A stretch of DNA of 64,000 bases. Source: JABDIY01 sp963803845 (lineage in GTDB: Bacteria; Actinomycetota; Acidimicrobiia; Acidimicrobiales; SZUA-35). Positions 1 through 7,850 of the stretch are shown in pieces. The position numbers and the translations under genes were made by a program. A model generated the notes under the pieces. It was given only the letters and a program-made list of their open reading frames with translations. It searched no databases and was not told the origin of the DNA. The stretch is from the NCBI GenBank assembly GCA_963803845.1, contig CAWDNZ010000004.1, positions 310,001 through 374,000 of the forward strand, read 5' to 3'. Positions within the stretch are counted from its first letter, which is position 1. Each line of letters starts with the position of its first letter.

Positions 1-1026
1 ATGGCAAAGGCGGGCTTCACCGACGTACCCATCTTCCCGATCGAAGACGCCGACCTCACCCCCATCGGTCTCCTCCCGGAATCGGCGGTCACCGAGATCC
101 GGGAGCAGCTGGAAGGATTGGCCGCCAGCGCCGATGAGCGGGCCCAAATCATTCGTCAGACACTCGACGGAGCCCTTCGATCCGTACCGGCTCGGGCCAC
201 CGTTGTCCACACCGCCGCCCGCAATCAAGATGCCGCAGTTGCGGAATTGAAGGGCGCTGTTGACCACCACTACGGCGAAGCTCGCGATGACCTCCGGCGC
301 GCTCTCACCGGCGGCACGTTGCTGCGAAACGAAGTGCTGGACCGTTGGCAGGAACTGATCGGCGTCAACGAAATCCTCGGTCGGCTCCAGAGCTTCCTCG
401 GTCGTATTCGGGATCGACTCACCGCGGCCGTCACCGGTCGGGTGGCCGACACCCAAACCGTGCAGGGCGAAATCACCAACACGCTCGAACAACTTCTCGT
501 GGATCTGGCAGACAACGCCGCCCTGGGTGCGGTGGGCTCCTGGCGGCAATTGCCCGGAGGTCGACAAACGCTGGCCGCAGACACCAACCTGGAACGGTCA
601 TCACCAGAATTCCGTAACCGGGCTGCAGCTGAGGTGCGGGCGTGGCAAGAAGAAGTATTGGAGCTGGTGAGGACAACGGCGCAAGGCAAACGGAACTTGG
701 CCCGGGGTCTGGCCTTCGCGGTGAACAGCGTGGGAATCGCCCTGATGATCGTGATCTTCGCCCAGACCGGCGGCGTCACCGGGGGCGAAGTGGCCGTCGC
801 CGGCGGAACCGCCACCGTTAGCCAAACCCTGCTGAACGCCGTTTTCGGTGAGCAGGCAGTACGGGATTTGGCCCAGACCGCTCGCAGAGGTCTGCTGACC
901 CGGGCCGGCGCTCTGCTCGACACCGATTCCAACCGCTTCCTCGAGGCGCTCTGGTCCCAAGCCGGGCCGCCAGAACAAACGATGGAACTGGAAAACGCCA
1001 TCGAGACATTCGAGGCGAGCCTGTGA
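1..1026 (+). CDS. Dynamin-like GTPase, C-terminal part (5' end outside window)
   Basis: The frame is open from the first base, so the ATG at position 1 is probably an internal Met and the gene is 5'-truncated. The visible 341 residues hold no P-loop. They are mostly helical, with a hydrophobic hairpin around residues 235-275 that could insert in a membrane. The composition and the partner gene (a P-loop GTPase 300 bp downstream on the same strand) match the actinobacterial pairs of dynamin/50S-binding-type GTPases, in which the G domain precedes a helical stalk and membrane segment. The family call is inference from context and from remembered similarity of the stalk region. Role unknown; membrane remodelling or stress protection are the usual suggestions for such pairs. 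Confidence 0.55.
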   Translation: MAKAGFTDVPIFPIEDADLTPIGLLPESAVTEIREQLEGLAASADERAQIIRQTLDGALRSVPARATVVHTAARNQDAAVAELKGAVDHHYGEARDDLRRALTGGTLLRNEVLDRWQELIGVNEILGRLQSFLGRIRDRLTAAVTGRVADTQTVQGEITNTLEQLLVDLADNAALGAVGSWRQLPGGRQTLAADTNLERSSPEFRNRAAAEVRAWQEEVLELVRTTAQGKRNLARGLAFAVNSVGIALMIVIFAQTGGVTGGEVAVAGGTATVSQTLLNAVFGEQAVRDLAQTARRGLLTRAGALLDTDSNRFLEALWSQAGPPEQTMELENAIETFEASL

Positions 1027-1337
1027 TTCCCGGGGGACGTTCAAACGCCACGAAAGATGCAGCTCTACTTCCCTCCGGGGGACGTTCAGACGCCACGCGG
1101 ACGTCCGCTCTGATTCCCTCCGGGGGGCGTTCAAACGCCACGCAACCTCCCGCCTCCGGCACCACAACAAATCCGCTCCGGACCACCACCTCGAACTACA
1201 CAACGAGACCCTCCGGGGAGCTTTCAAACGCCACGCAAGCTCCCGCCTCCGGCGCCACAACAGATCCGCTCCGAATCACCACCTCGGACTACACAACGAA
1301 CCCCTCCGGCGTTTACAGCCATCGGAGCAGTTCATGA
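1023..1337 (+). CDS. Low-complexity repeat ORF coupled between two GTPase genes
   Basis: A 104-codon frame starts with GTG inside the stop of the upstream gene (GTGA overlap) and ends inside the start of the next GTPase (ATGA overlap). This frame therefore links both neighbours exactly as in a translationally coupled operon. The product is Ser/Thr/Gly-rich and made of repeats of PSGGRS(N/D)AT. The first three copies are 15 residues apart; two 31-residue units follow, the second starting with the variant PSGELSNAT. All repeat offsets (45, 45 and 93 bp) are multiples of three. No signal peptide, membrane segment or known domain is visible. It may be a real linker-like protein, or repeated DNA that happens to stay open. 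The antisense strand is also open over this stretch, which weakens the coding case. Confidence 0.4.
   Translation: MIPGGRSNATKDAALLPSGGRSDATRTSALIPSGGRSNATQPPASGTTTNPLRTTTSNYTTRPSGELSNATQAPASGATTDPLRITTSDYTTNPSGVYSHRSSS
1029..1301 (+). repeat. Interspersed 24-28-bp repeat and 93-bp tandem duplication
   Basis: Four copies of a short unit with core GACGTTCAAACGCCACG (with variants) lie at 1029-1052, 1071-1098, 1116-1143 and 1209-1236. The last two copies each carry a similar 65-bp tail (1144-1208 and 1237-1301), so 1116-1208 and 1209-1301 form a diverged 93-bp tandem duplication. A further partial unit follows near 1302. Spacer lengths are irregular, so this is not a CRISPR. Confidence 0.85.
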
Positions 1338-2962
1338 GCGAACGCCAATCGCTGCTGGATCGGGGTCGCACCGTTGCTGCGCTGCCGGAGCGCATCGAGC
1401 ACCTGCGCGAAGCAGCGGAACTGGCCAAGGGCCGCCTGGACCCGGACGTCGTCGCCTACGCCGAACACGTCATCTACAAGGCCACGGAACGACTCACCTT
1501 TGGCACCCATTTCTCCGTTGTGGCCATGTTGGGGGCCACCGGCAGCGGCAAGTCCAGCATGACCAACGCAATTGTTGGCAGCGATGTCGCCATCACCGGG
1601 GCCCGCCGACCAACCACCAACACCACCCTCGCCTGCGTTTGGGGCGACGAAGATGCCACGCCACTCCTGGACTGGCTGGAGATCCGGAACCGCCATTTGG
1701 TGGACGCCGATGATCCGTCGTTGAGCGGGCTGATCGTCCTCGATGTTCCCGACCACGACTCTGTGAAAGTGGAACATCGGTTGGAGATGGAACGGGTGGC
1801 GGAACACGCCGACCTGCTCCTGTTCATCACCGACCCCGAAAAATATGCCGACGCCGCTCTCCACCACTACCTTCGGCTGCTGAGCCGTCACGGCGCGGTG
1901 ACGGCCGTGGTCCTCAACAAAGCCGACACCCTCACCAACGACCAACTTCAGACCTGCCGGACCGACCTGGCGAGGCTCCTGCTCAACGATGGTGTGGGCA
2001 ACGCCACAGTGCTCACCGCTTCGGCCACCGCCGGACTCGGGATCAAAGAACTCCGCTCCATGCTGGCCGACGTGGTGAAGGACAAGCAGTTGGCGTTGGC
2101 CCGCCTCGATGCCGACGCCACCGTGGCAGCCTCCGACCTGGCCGCCGAGGTTGGCCCCCCAGTCAAGAAGACCGTTCCCAAACATGTTGCAGAGGAACTG
2201 GCCACGGAACTGGTGAATGCGTCGAGCCTCAAGGAGGTCAGCGAGGCGGCAGCAAAGGGTTATCGCCGCGACGCTGCCGCCGCCATGGGTTGGCCGGTGA
2301 CGCGCTGGGTCCGCAAACTACGACCGCACCCGCTGCGTCGACTCCATCTGGGCAGTGGGTCCAGCGGCCCCATCTCGGTACCGGCGCTGAATCCTGCGAA
2401 TTCGGCCCGGGTCAATGCGGCCGTTCGTACCGCTGCCGAGCATGCTAGCGGCGACATCCCCGAACCTTGGCCCACGCTGGTTCGCACCGCCGCGCTCGCC
2501 AACATCGACCAACTACACACTGGTGTGGACTCCACCATCGCCAAGGCCGTTCGCGACCGCAGCAAGACTGACCCCAAGTGGTGGACGCCGGTGAAGGGGC
2601 TGCAAGGATTACTGTTCGTCGCCATGCTGGTGGGACTGGTCTGGTTGCTCGCCCTCGCCGTGGCCGGGTTCTTTGCCCTCGGCGACATCCCGGTCCCGAT
2701 GGTGGGGCCAATCCCGGTGCCCACCGGTCTGGCACTGGGGGGTGCCCTCCTGGGATGGCTACTGGCAATCTTCGCCGGGAGGCTAGCCAGAGTCGGGGGT
2801 GACCGAAGATCCAGACGCGTGCATAAAGATGCATCGCAAGCGATGATCGCGGTGGCTCGCACCCACGTGCTGGACCCAATCGAGCTCGAACTGTCCTCCC
2901 GCCACCAACTCACCGATGCCCTGAAAAAGGCGGGAGCACGCTGGCCGGAGGGATTGTCATGA
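1334..2962 (+). CDS. Membrane-associated P-loop GTPase (dynamin/Era-like)
   Basis: This 542-aa protein has a clear G domain: G1 GATGSGKS at residues 67-74, a G3-like DVPD at 137-140 and G4 NKAD at 195-198. G3 ends in Asp rather than Gly. A basic helical region follows, then two hydrophobic segments at about 429-495 separated by a Pro/Val-rich turn, then a basic cytoplasmic tail. This is the layout of bacterial dynamin-like or YfjP-type GTPases that work in pairs at the membrane. Its start overlaps the upstream repeat ORF by 4 bp and its stop overlaps the next gene by 4 bp, so it sits in an operon with the truncated partner at the window start. The G domain is certain. The membrane role is inferred from the hydrophobic segments and the pairing. 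Confidence 0.8.
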   Translation: MSERQSLLDRGRTVAALPERIEHLREAAELAKGRLDPDVVAYAEHVIYKATERLTFGTHFSVVAMLGATGSGKSSMTNAIVGSDVAITGARRPTTNTTLACVWGDEDATPLLDWLEIRNRHLVDADDPSLSGLIVLDVPDHDSVKVEHRLEMERVAEHADLLLFITDPEKYADAALHHYLRLLSRHGAVTAVVLNKADTLTNDQLQTCRTDLARLLLNDGVGNATVLTASATAGLGIKELRSMLADVVKDKQLALARLDADATVAASDLAAEVGPPVKKTVPKHVAEELATELVNASSLKEVSEAAAKGYRRDAAAAMGWPVTRWVRKLRPHPLRRLHLGSGSSGPISVPALNPANSARVNAAVRTAAEHASGDIPEPWPTLVRTAALANIDQLHTGVDSTIAKAVRDRSKTDPKWWTPVKGLQGLLFVAMLVGLVWLLALAVAGFFALGDIPVPMVGPIPVPTGLALGGALLGWLLAIFAGRLARVGGDRRSRRVHKDASQAMIAVARTHVLDPIELELSSRHQLTDALKKAGARWPEGLS

Positions 2963-3381
2963 GCCACACCTATCTGAGCACAGAGTGGCTTGACGAAGCT
3001 GCCGGGGCGTTGGCGTCCGCCGACCTCAGCAAGGATCCGGCCGGTGAAGCTATTCGATTCGGCTACACCATCACCGATGTCCCGCCGTCCGTGACTACCG
3101 ACGAGACGGTCAGCTATTCCATCACCCTCGACTCCTCCGTGCCAGTGGCGAAACTGGAAGCGGGCAGCGGTGCCGGTGATGTGCGTTTCACCATGAGTTA
3201 TGCCGTGGCGCAGTCGGTGGCCTCGGGACTGCAAAACGGGTCGAGGGCGTTCTTGAACGGCGAGATACAACTGGGCGGCAACGTTGGGCTTCTCATCAGC
3301 CGAGCCCAGGAGCTCGCCTTCCTCGATGGGCTCATCCCCAAGGTAACGAACACCTTCTCGGTCCGCTCGGACGACGGATAG
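2959..3381 (+). CDS. SCP2-like small protein
   Basis: A 140-aa soluble protein with no signal peptide. The second half (about residues 70-125) resembles the sterol-carrier-protein-2 fold: a strand with FTMSYAVAQ, a helix, then FLNGEIQLGGNVG leading into a C-terminal helix. SCP2-like domains bind lipids or act as acyl-binding modules. Here the ligand is unknown. The ATG overlaps the GTPase stop (ATGA), and only four bases separate its stop from the glycosylase gene, so it is probably co-translated with the membrane GTPase. A lipid-related job beside a membrane GTPase would make sense but is inference. Confidence 0.6.
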   Translation: MSHTYLSTEWLDEAAGALASADLSKDPAGEAIRFGYTITDVPPSVTTDETVSYSITLDSSVPVAKLEAGSGAGDVRFTMSYAVAQSVASGLQNGSRAFLNGEIQLGGNVGLLISRAQELAFLDGLIPKVTNTFSVRSDDG

Positions 3382-3385
3382 AACG

Positions 3386-4225
3386 ATGCCCGAACTGCCC
3401 GAGGTCCAGGCCCATGCCGAACGAATGACCGCGGCGCTGGCGGGCAAGACGTTGGCGAAGTTCCAGCTTCTCAACTTCGCTTCCCTGCGAACCTTCGATC
3501 CGCCCGCCGACGGCGCAGAAGGAGCCAAACTCATCGAGGTGGACCGGCGGGCCAAGACCATGCTGATGCGGTTCGACAACGGCGACACTCACGTGATCCA
3601 CCTGATGCAAGGCGGTCGGCTCCGGCCAGATCCCAAACAATCCAAAAAGCCGCGCTTCGGGATCGCTCGCTGGGTGTTCGAAGACGACGACGCCTGGCTG
3701 TTCACCGAGGCCGGGACCGAACGCAAAGCGGGCGTTTGGGCAGTTCGAGGCGACCCCGCGACGCAACCACCGCTGGATCACCTGGCGCCGGATGCAACGG
3801 AATTCAGCGCGGACGACCTGGCCAAGATGTGCCACAGCCATTCCGGCCGGATCCACGGACTGCTGCGCGATCAGCGCAAGATCGCAGGGTTGGGTCGCAT
3901 GCTCACCAACGAGATCCTGTTCGACGCCGGAATCTCGCCGTTCGCCAATGCCTCGAAGCTGACAACCGAGCAAGTGGCGAAGTTGCACGCTTCGATGCAG
4001 GCAGTGATCGCCTCCTCGCTCGAACACGAACGGACGCTGGACGACATCGGCAAAAGCGCCGACCGCCCCAGCAAGGTCCACAATCGTTCCGGAGAGCCCT
4101 GCGTCAGCTGTGACGACACCATCCGCACCGTGGAGTATCGCAAGTACACCGTCTACTACTGCCCCACCGAACAGACCGACGGTAAAATCCTGGCCGACAA
4201 CACCACCAGCAAATTCCTCAAGTAG
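3386..4225 (+). CDS. Fpg/Nei-family DNA glycosylase with altered zinc finger
   Basis: This 279-aa protein begins MPELPEVQ. Pro2 (the Schiff-base nucleophile after Met removal) and Glu3 are both present, followed by the conserved Lys in DRRAK. The central helix-two-turn-helix region (IAGLGRMLTNEIL) is kept. It should excise oxidised bases and cut the strand by beta/delta elimination. The C-terminal zinc finger has Cys239, Cys242 and Cys259, but the fourth ligand position reads Glu262 (CPTEQ) where the family normally has CPTCQ. The rest of the finger, including the terminal DNTTSKFLK, is intact, so this is a point change rather than decay. The gene follows the SCP2-like gene by four bases. Confidence 0.85.
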   Translation: MPELPEVQAHAERMTAALAGKTLAKFQLLNFASLRTFDPPADGAEGAKLIEVDRRAKTMLMRFDNGDTHVIHLMQGGRLRPDPKQSKKPRFGIARWVFEDDDAWLFTEAGTERKAGVWAVRGDPATQPPLDHLAPDATEFSADDLAKMCHSHSGRIHGLLRDQRKIAGLGRMLTNEILFDAGISPFANASKLTTEQVAKLHASMQAVIASSLEHERTLDDIGKSADRPSKVHNRSGEPCVSCDDTIRTVEYRKYTVYYCPTEQTDGKILADNTTSKFLK

Positions 4226-4313
4226 CCGCCCTGTACTGGCAGCTCAAAATCGCACCAGCGCGAACCTCACCTGCCACGTCGACGAGCCGCCCCGCGGAAC
4301 CAGCAATCGTTGC

Positions 4314-4478
4314 GTAACGTCAAAAGGATATGGGCCAACAGTCGACGTGAACCGGCCGTTCCTCTATCTCATTCGCGACCGCGGTGCCGGCACCATCCTC
4401 TTCATCGGGCGGGTGAGCGACCCCTCGATAACTCCGTACGCCCCGCTCATCCGGGGAACGCAGACTTTTGGTGTTTAG
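4314..4478 (+). pseudogene. Serpin C-terminal remnant
   Basis: In the frame whose codons start at 4314, the translation reads VDVNRPFLYLIRDRG, then GTILFIGRVSDP, ending at a stop at 4476-4478. This matches the conserved serpin C-terminal signature (hydrophobic-x-hydrophobic-N-R-P-F-hydrophobic) and the following strands with the typical F-x-G-R-V-x-(D/N)-P ending. No reactive-centre loop or serpin body lies upstream: that space is the 3' end of the glycosylase gene. It is therefore the debris of a deleted serpin gene, or a displaced 3' fragment. Confidence 0.7.
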
Positions 4479-4508
4479 CGGTAGCCGAACCGAGGAAGAC
4501 CGGCCCGC

Positions 4509-4652
4509 ATGAAAAAGCTTGCAGCCATTCTCATTTCCGCCGCCGCGCTTCTCAGTGCCTGCGGTTCCGACGTCGTCGACAACGGTGTCCAAAACGAGCT
4601 GGAGGACGTCGGTGACGAGATTCAGGAAGAAGTCGACCAAGTCTCCGAATAG
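4509..4652 (+). CDS. 47-aa lipoprotein
   Basis: The translation starts MKKLAAILISAAALLSAC, a complete lipoprotein signal with lipobox LSAC and Cys18. A mature peptide of about 30 residues follows, very acidic and amphipathic (LEDVGDEIQEEVDQVSE). A GAGGAAG Shine-Dalgarno-like stretch lies about 10 bases before the ATG. The size and acidic tail recall entericidin-type small lipoproteins, though I do not claim that family. A degenerate copy of its 3' 60 bp occurs at 7680-7738, on the other side of the DUF4012/LPxTG genes. Confidence 0.7.
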   Translation: MKKLAAILISAAALLSACGSDVVDNGVQNELEDVGDEIQEEVDQVSE

Positions 4653-4711
4653 ACTCAGGTCACGTTTCTTGCGGGTTGCGAGTAGCCCGACTGGCTACTG
4701 AGAGACCGGCC

Positions 4712-7015
4712 CTACGGATTGAACGGCGCAACGCTCAGTTCGGTGTCCTCCACCAGAACCCACCGAAATGTTTGAGGGCGGCCCGGCTCATCTTCTACAC
4801 CGGGCAGCCCTGAGACATTGACTGTCATGTCATCGGGGTTCGCCAGCGCTTGGTTGGCGACGGTGATGTGATAGACGCCATCTGGTAGATCCACAGACCC
4901 TGTCAGATCGAATCTCACCGACACGGTCTGACCGCGCTCCACCGGAACCATCACCAAGAACCGTTGGTAGCCCAACTCCTGCTGTCGCTCTGCCGGCACG
5001 TCGGTTCCATCAATGGTGACCGACTCCAGGAAGTGAGGTGTGTATGCGGAGAGGTGCACCAGGTTGGTCCCTCGCGGCTTTCCCGGCACCGATTTTTCGT
5101 TTCCGAGGATGTAGTCCGGCAGGTCCGGCGGTGCCGCATTGAAAAGCTCAACCGTCAACGTCGCCGCAAGTTCCCCGGTTTCCTCCGAGACGTCAACGTC
5201 ATAGGTCACGGTGCGCTCAAGGAAGCTGTCAATCTTGTTTGCCGCAGCGTTTCCTTGCACGACGGACAGGAAATCGCCGCGGTCAGGCTCCGGGAAGGCA
5301 CCGTTGAGATGCACCCGTTCAAGAAACTGATTAGCGTCGTGGTCGAACGTGGTCATTTGAAGATGGCCACCGCGGGTGACCGGGCCAAGAACGTCGGCGA
5401 CCCGATTTGGGCTTGGCAGTTCCGCGGTGAGAAGTTTCTGAAACGTCTGGACAGACAACTGGTCGAGGAGCTCCGCCCGCTCCGGGGTTTCTGCGATCAG
5501 CACGTATTGATCGATGAGCAGAAAGTCAGCCAGGGTGTCAGCGCCCAGGGTGAGGCCCAACTCGGGAACTTCAAGCGGCCCGGTGAATTCAACGAGCGCC
5601 GCCAAGCCGATGGGATCCACATAGATCACGCCGTCCAGTTGTGGGCCGCCGATGCTGGGGTAGAGCTCCCCGACGGCGCGTGCAACGCTCGGGAAGTCGG
5701 GCATGCTAGTCCAGTTCTGGGGAAACAGTTCCGGGTTGTTCGTCATGAAGCGAACCGGGTAAGAATCCGGTGATTCAAGTGTCCCTGGGCCGCGCCGGTA
5801 AAGATCAACGGTGCGGCCAGACGCACTGATGTGAGCATCACCGTTCGCCATCGTCAGCTCCAAGAAGTTGCCGAGGAACCCGCCGAGTTCGCGTGACTCG
5901 GCCGGTGTCCCGAAGAGCACCAGATAGGTCATGGGTTCGTCGGCGCCGGCGAGAAGCGGAAACACCTGCGCTGCATCGGAGGCATTCCGAGCTTCGGGTA
6001 GTGCCGATTGAATTTCCCCTCTCAACAAGTCCAGCCGATCTGTAACGGGAGGCAATAGCCATGGGGAGGCCGGCCTGTTCAGAGTGGCTTGCGCGTTCGA
6101 GAGCGACGCTTCCATATCGCGTAGTGGTTTCTGCATATCGCTCATCAGCTCGAGGTTCAACGTGCCCTCAGACGACCTCAGGTTCTCTGTGCTGCCGGAT
6201 GAGACAGCCGTCGCAGCTGTTCCGCTGATCTCTTCGGCTATGGCGCTGACTTGGCGGCCAACCGCGATGTGTTGGGACAGCACCGGCACCAGCCGGCCAG
6301 GGGCAGTCCAAACGGAGGACAGCGACGTGCGAGCGTCGTGCCAGTTTTCCTCAGCCGTTCGGAGATTGAGGGCGGCCTGTTCGGTCTGGCCGTTTCTCGC
6401 GGCACTCAGACCGGCCTCGGCGGAGGTGGAACCCAAGCTGACTGCGCTTCGTGCGGTCAGGGCCATCGCTCCGGTACCCGCTACCGCCGTGACCACGGCG
6501 AGAGCCAACACTCCGCTGGATCGCCTGACCGTCTTGTGAGTTATTGTGCCGCTCTTGCGGTAGGCGGCGACAAGGATCAGTGCGAAGGCGAGTGCTGCAA
6601 GGACGCTCGACGCTCCGAAGAAATCGAACGGGCCAACGTCGGGTTGGATTCGAAGCGCTGCATTGGCGACTACCGCCCCGGCTGCCGCTGCGGCCAAACT
6701 GCGGTCAAAGGGCAGGGTTTCGCAAAAGGTGATTAGGCCAATGGCCACAACTGCCGGTATCGCGACGGTCGCGGCTGCAAACGGCGCAGTGAGGGCAAGC
6801 GCCAGGAGCAATATCCATGGCGCAACCTTCCTCGCACTCGCAGTGACCAGAATCGCAAGAGTTATCGCCAACACGTTGTCCCACCAGGCCAAGCCGGTTG
6901 GGGCTGCATTGGAGAATGCAGCCCACAACCCGGCCAGTCCAGCGAGTGCGCCCTCAAAGAGCGCGGAGTTTAGGGCGAGCCGCTGGTGCAGGGCTCGTGA
7001 CTCAGCGGCGATCAC
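4712..7015 (-). CDS. DUF4012 membrane protein
   Basis: A 767-aa protein. The first 190 residues contain several hydrophobic segments (about 15-35, 45-65, 66-100, 100-125, 135-160 and 170-190). A long, mostly polar extracytoplasmic part follows. The central stretch with TPAESRELGGFLGNF and later LYPSIGGPQLDGVIYVDP is typical of DUF4012, a family of large actinobacterial and Chloroflexi-type envelope proteins often found near polysaccharide genes; its biochemical role is unknown. The gene begins 19 bp after the LPxTG protein gene on the same strand, so the two probably form a two-gene operon. Direct-repeat fragments of the small lipoprotein gene bracket this pair, suggesting that it arrived or was rearranged as a unit. 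Confidence 0.8.
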   Translation of the reverse strand: MIAAESRALHQRLALNSALFEGALAGLAGLWAAFSNAAPTGLAWWDNVLAITLAILVTASARKVAPWILLLALALTAPFAAATVAIPAVVAIGLITFCETLPFDRSLAAAAAGAVVANAALRIQPDVGPFDFFGASSVLAALAFALILVAAYRKSGTITHKTVRRSSGVLALAVVTAVAGTGAMALTARSAVSLGSTSAEAGLSAARNGQTEQAALNLRTAEENWHDARTSLSSVWTAPGRLVPVLSQHIAVGRQVSAIAEEISGTAATAVSSGSTENLRSSEGTLNLELMSDMQKPLRDMEASLSNAQATLNRPASPWLLPPVTDRLDLLRGEIQSALPEARNASDAAQVFPLLAGADEPMTYLVLFGTPAESRELGGFLGNFLELTMANGDAHISASGRTVDLYRRGPGTLESPDSYPVRFMTNNPELFPQNWTSMPDFPSVARAVGELYPSIGGPQLDGVIYVDPIGLAALVEFTGPLEVPELGLTLGADTLADFLLIDQYVLIAETPERAELLDQLSVQTFQKLLTAELPSPNRVADVLGPVTRGGHLQMTTFDHDANQFLERVHLNGAFPEPDRGDFLSVVQGNAAANKIDSFLERTVTYDVDVSEETGELAATLTVELFNAAPPDLPDYILGNEKSVPGKPRGTNLVHLSAYTPHFLESVTIDGTDVPAERQQELGYQRFLVMVPVERGQTVSVRFDLTGSVDLPDGVYHITVANQALANPDDMTVNVSGLPGVEDEPGRPQTFRWVLVEDTELSVAPFNP

Positions 7016-7034
7016 TAGTCGCCGATGCTTTCAC

Positions 7035-7523
7035 TCAGGCCGTGGCGGCTTTTCGACGGACTACCAGAACCAACGCGCCTACCGCGATGAGACCAAGAGA
7101 AATCGACAGCAGCGGAAGCGAGTTCCCACCGGTCACTGGCAGTGCCGGAGCCGCAGTTTCGCCAGCCACGGTGAATGCGGTGGATGCCACGGTGAATCCG
7201 GCCACCTGGACGATAAGCACATGGCTGCCTGGCGACAGATCGGCTGGAATTGTCGCAGTCAGCGAGAAGGTGCCATCGGCGCCTACAGCCCCGGAAGCCA
7301 CGCTGACTGAATCAACCAAGACCAAAACTGTATCTCCTGCGGCGCCAGTGCCGTTGATGGTCACCGAGCCTCCGGGTACTAGCGAACCGCTGATGGTTGC
7401 ACCTGCTGCAGGTGGATACTCGGCTTGTTGAGCGGCTGCTGTGCCGGCGATGCTCATGACAATGAGGCCTGCGACGGCAACAGTCTTCGCAAGGCTACGT
7501 AATGGGGCGGTGACGGTCTTCAC
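7035..7523 (-). CDS. LPxTG-type cell-wall protein
   Basis: A 162-aa precursor with an N-terminal signal peptide (about 1-31, cut after AAA-Q), a small beta-rich Ig-like region (about 40-120), LPVTG at residues 128-132, a hydrophobic segment at about 136-155 and a positive tail (RRK). This is the full sortase sorting signal, so the mature protein should be covalently attached to peptidoglycan by a class E/A-type sortase. No sortase gene lies in the window. It is the first gene of a probable operon with the DUF4012 gene. Confidence 0.85.
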   Translation of the reverse strand: MKTVTAPLRSLAKTVAVAGLIVMSIAGTAAAQQAEYPPAAGATISGSLVPGGSVTINGTGAAGDTVLVLVDSVSVASGAVGADGTFSLTATIPADLSPGSHVLIVQVAGFTVASTAFTVAGETAAPALPVTGGNSLPLLSISLGLIAVGALVLVVRRKAATA

Positions 7524-7679
7524 TTGAAATCCTCCAACAGCGCGAGAGCGCTTCTATGAGTCGACGTCTTTCGGCTCCTCTGGGAAGAGGATCGGCCCGA
7601 ATGTAGTCGCCTTTAGGTAATTCTCCCGGCTCTTGCTTGAAATCGCTTCTCCAAGTGACCCATTTCGTCTTCGCGTTTG

Positions 7680-7738
7680 GTCGAAAACGAACTCCAGGAG
7701 GTCGGTGACGAAACCAGGAAGAAGTCGATCAAGTCTCC
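7680..7738 (+). repeat. Degenerate copy of the lipoprotein gene 3' end
   Basis: About 60 bp here align with 4591-4648 inside the 47-aa lipoprotein gene, in direct orientation, with roughly six substitutions and one 1-bp deletion that breaks the frame. Shared runs include GTCGGTGACGA and AGGAAGAAGTCGA. No upstream part of the gene is recognisable. The rest of 7524-7849 holds no gene I can support. Confidence 0.75.
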
Positions 7739-7790
7739 CGGTTGGGCGCTTGGAGCGTTCTGGTAGCGAGAATCGCGACAGCGCGAATGT

Positions 7791-7850
7791 TATGTCGCGG
7801 GACATCCCTCAGGCTTTTGGGGATGTGGTCCGGCGGGTATGTCGCGGGAC
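7791..7850. repeat. Direct repeat TATGTCGCGGGAC at the mdh 3' end
   Basis: Two exact 13-bp copies lie at 7791-7803 and 7838-7850, 47 bp apart. The second ends on the first base of the mdh stop codon. Between them is the hairpin listed separately. They could be remnants of a mobile element or part of a 3' structure. Nothing else supports an insertion sequence. Confidence 0.6.
7802..7826 (-). terminator. Possible mdh terminator hairpin
   Basis: A 7-bp perfect stem (ACATCCC / GGGATGT) with an 11-nt loop lies 24 bp past the mdh stop on the minus strand. There is no clear U-run, so it may only mark the 3' end. Confidence 0.4.

Noticed and set aside
1029..1236. Short repeats looked like a CRISPR array
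   Set aside because: Only four imperfect copies with unequal spacing; spacers themselves repeat; no cas genes; the repeats keep a reading frame.
601..1260. Long antisense frames over the 3' end of gene 1 and the repeat region
   Set aside because: They read through the same repeats in reverse and overlap a coding gene; no family sequence or ribosome site.
4964..5773. 269-codon antisense frame within the DUF4012 gene
   Set aside because: It lies opposite a recognised protein; GC-rich codon bias opens such frames; no domain.
7554..7805. 83-codon minus-strand frame in the decayed region
   Set aside because: It is the reverse of the lipoprotein-gene fragment and carries no protein-like motif.
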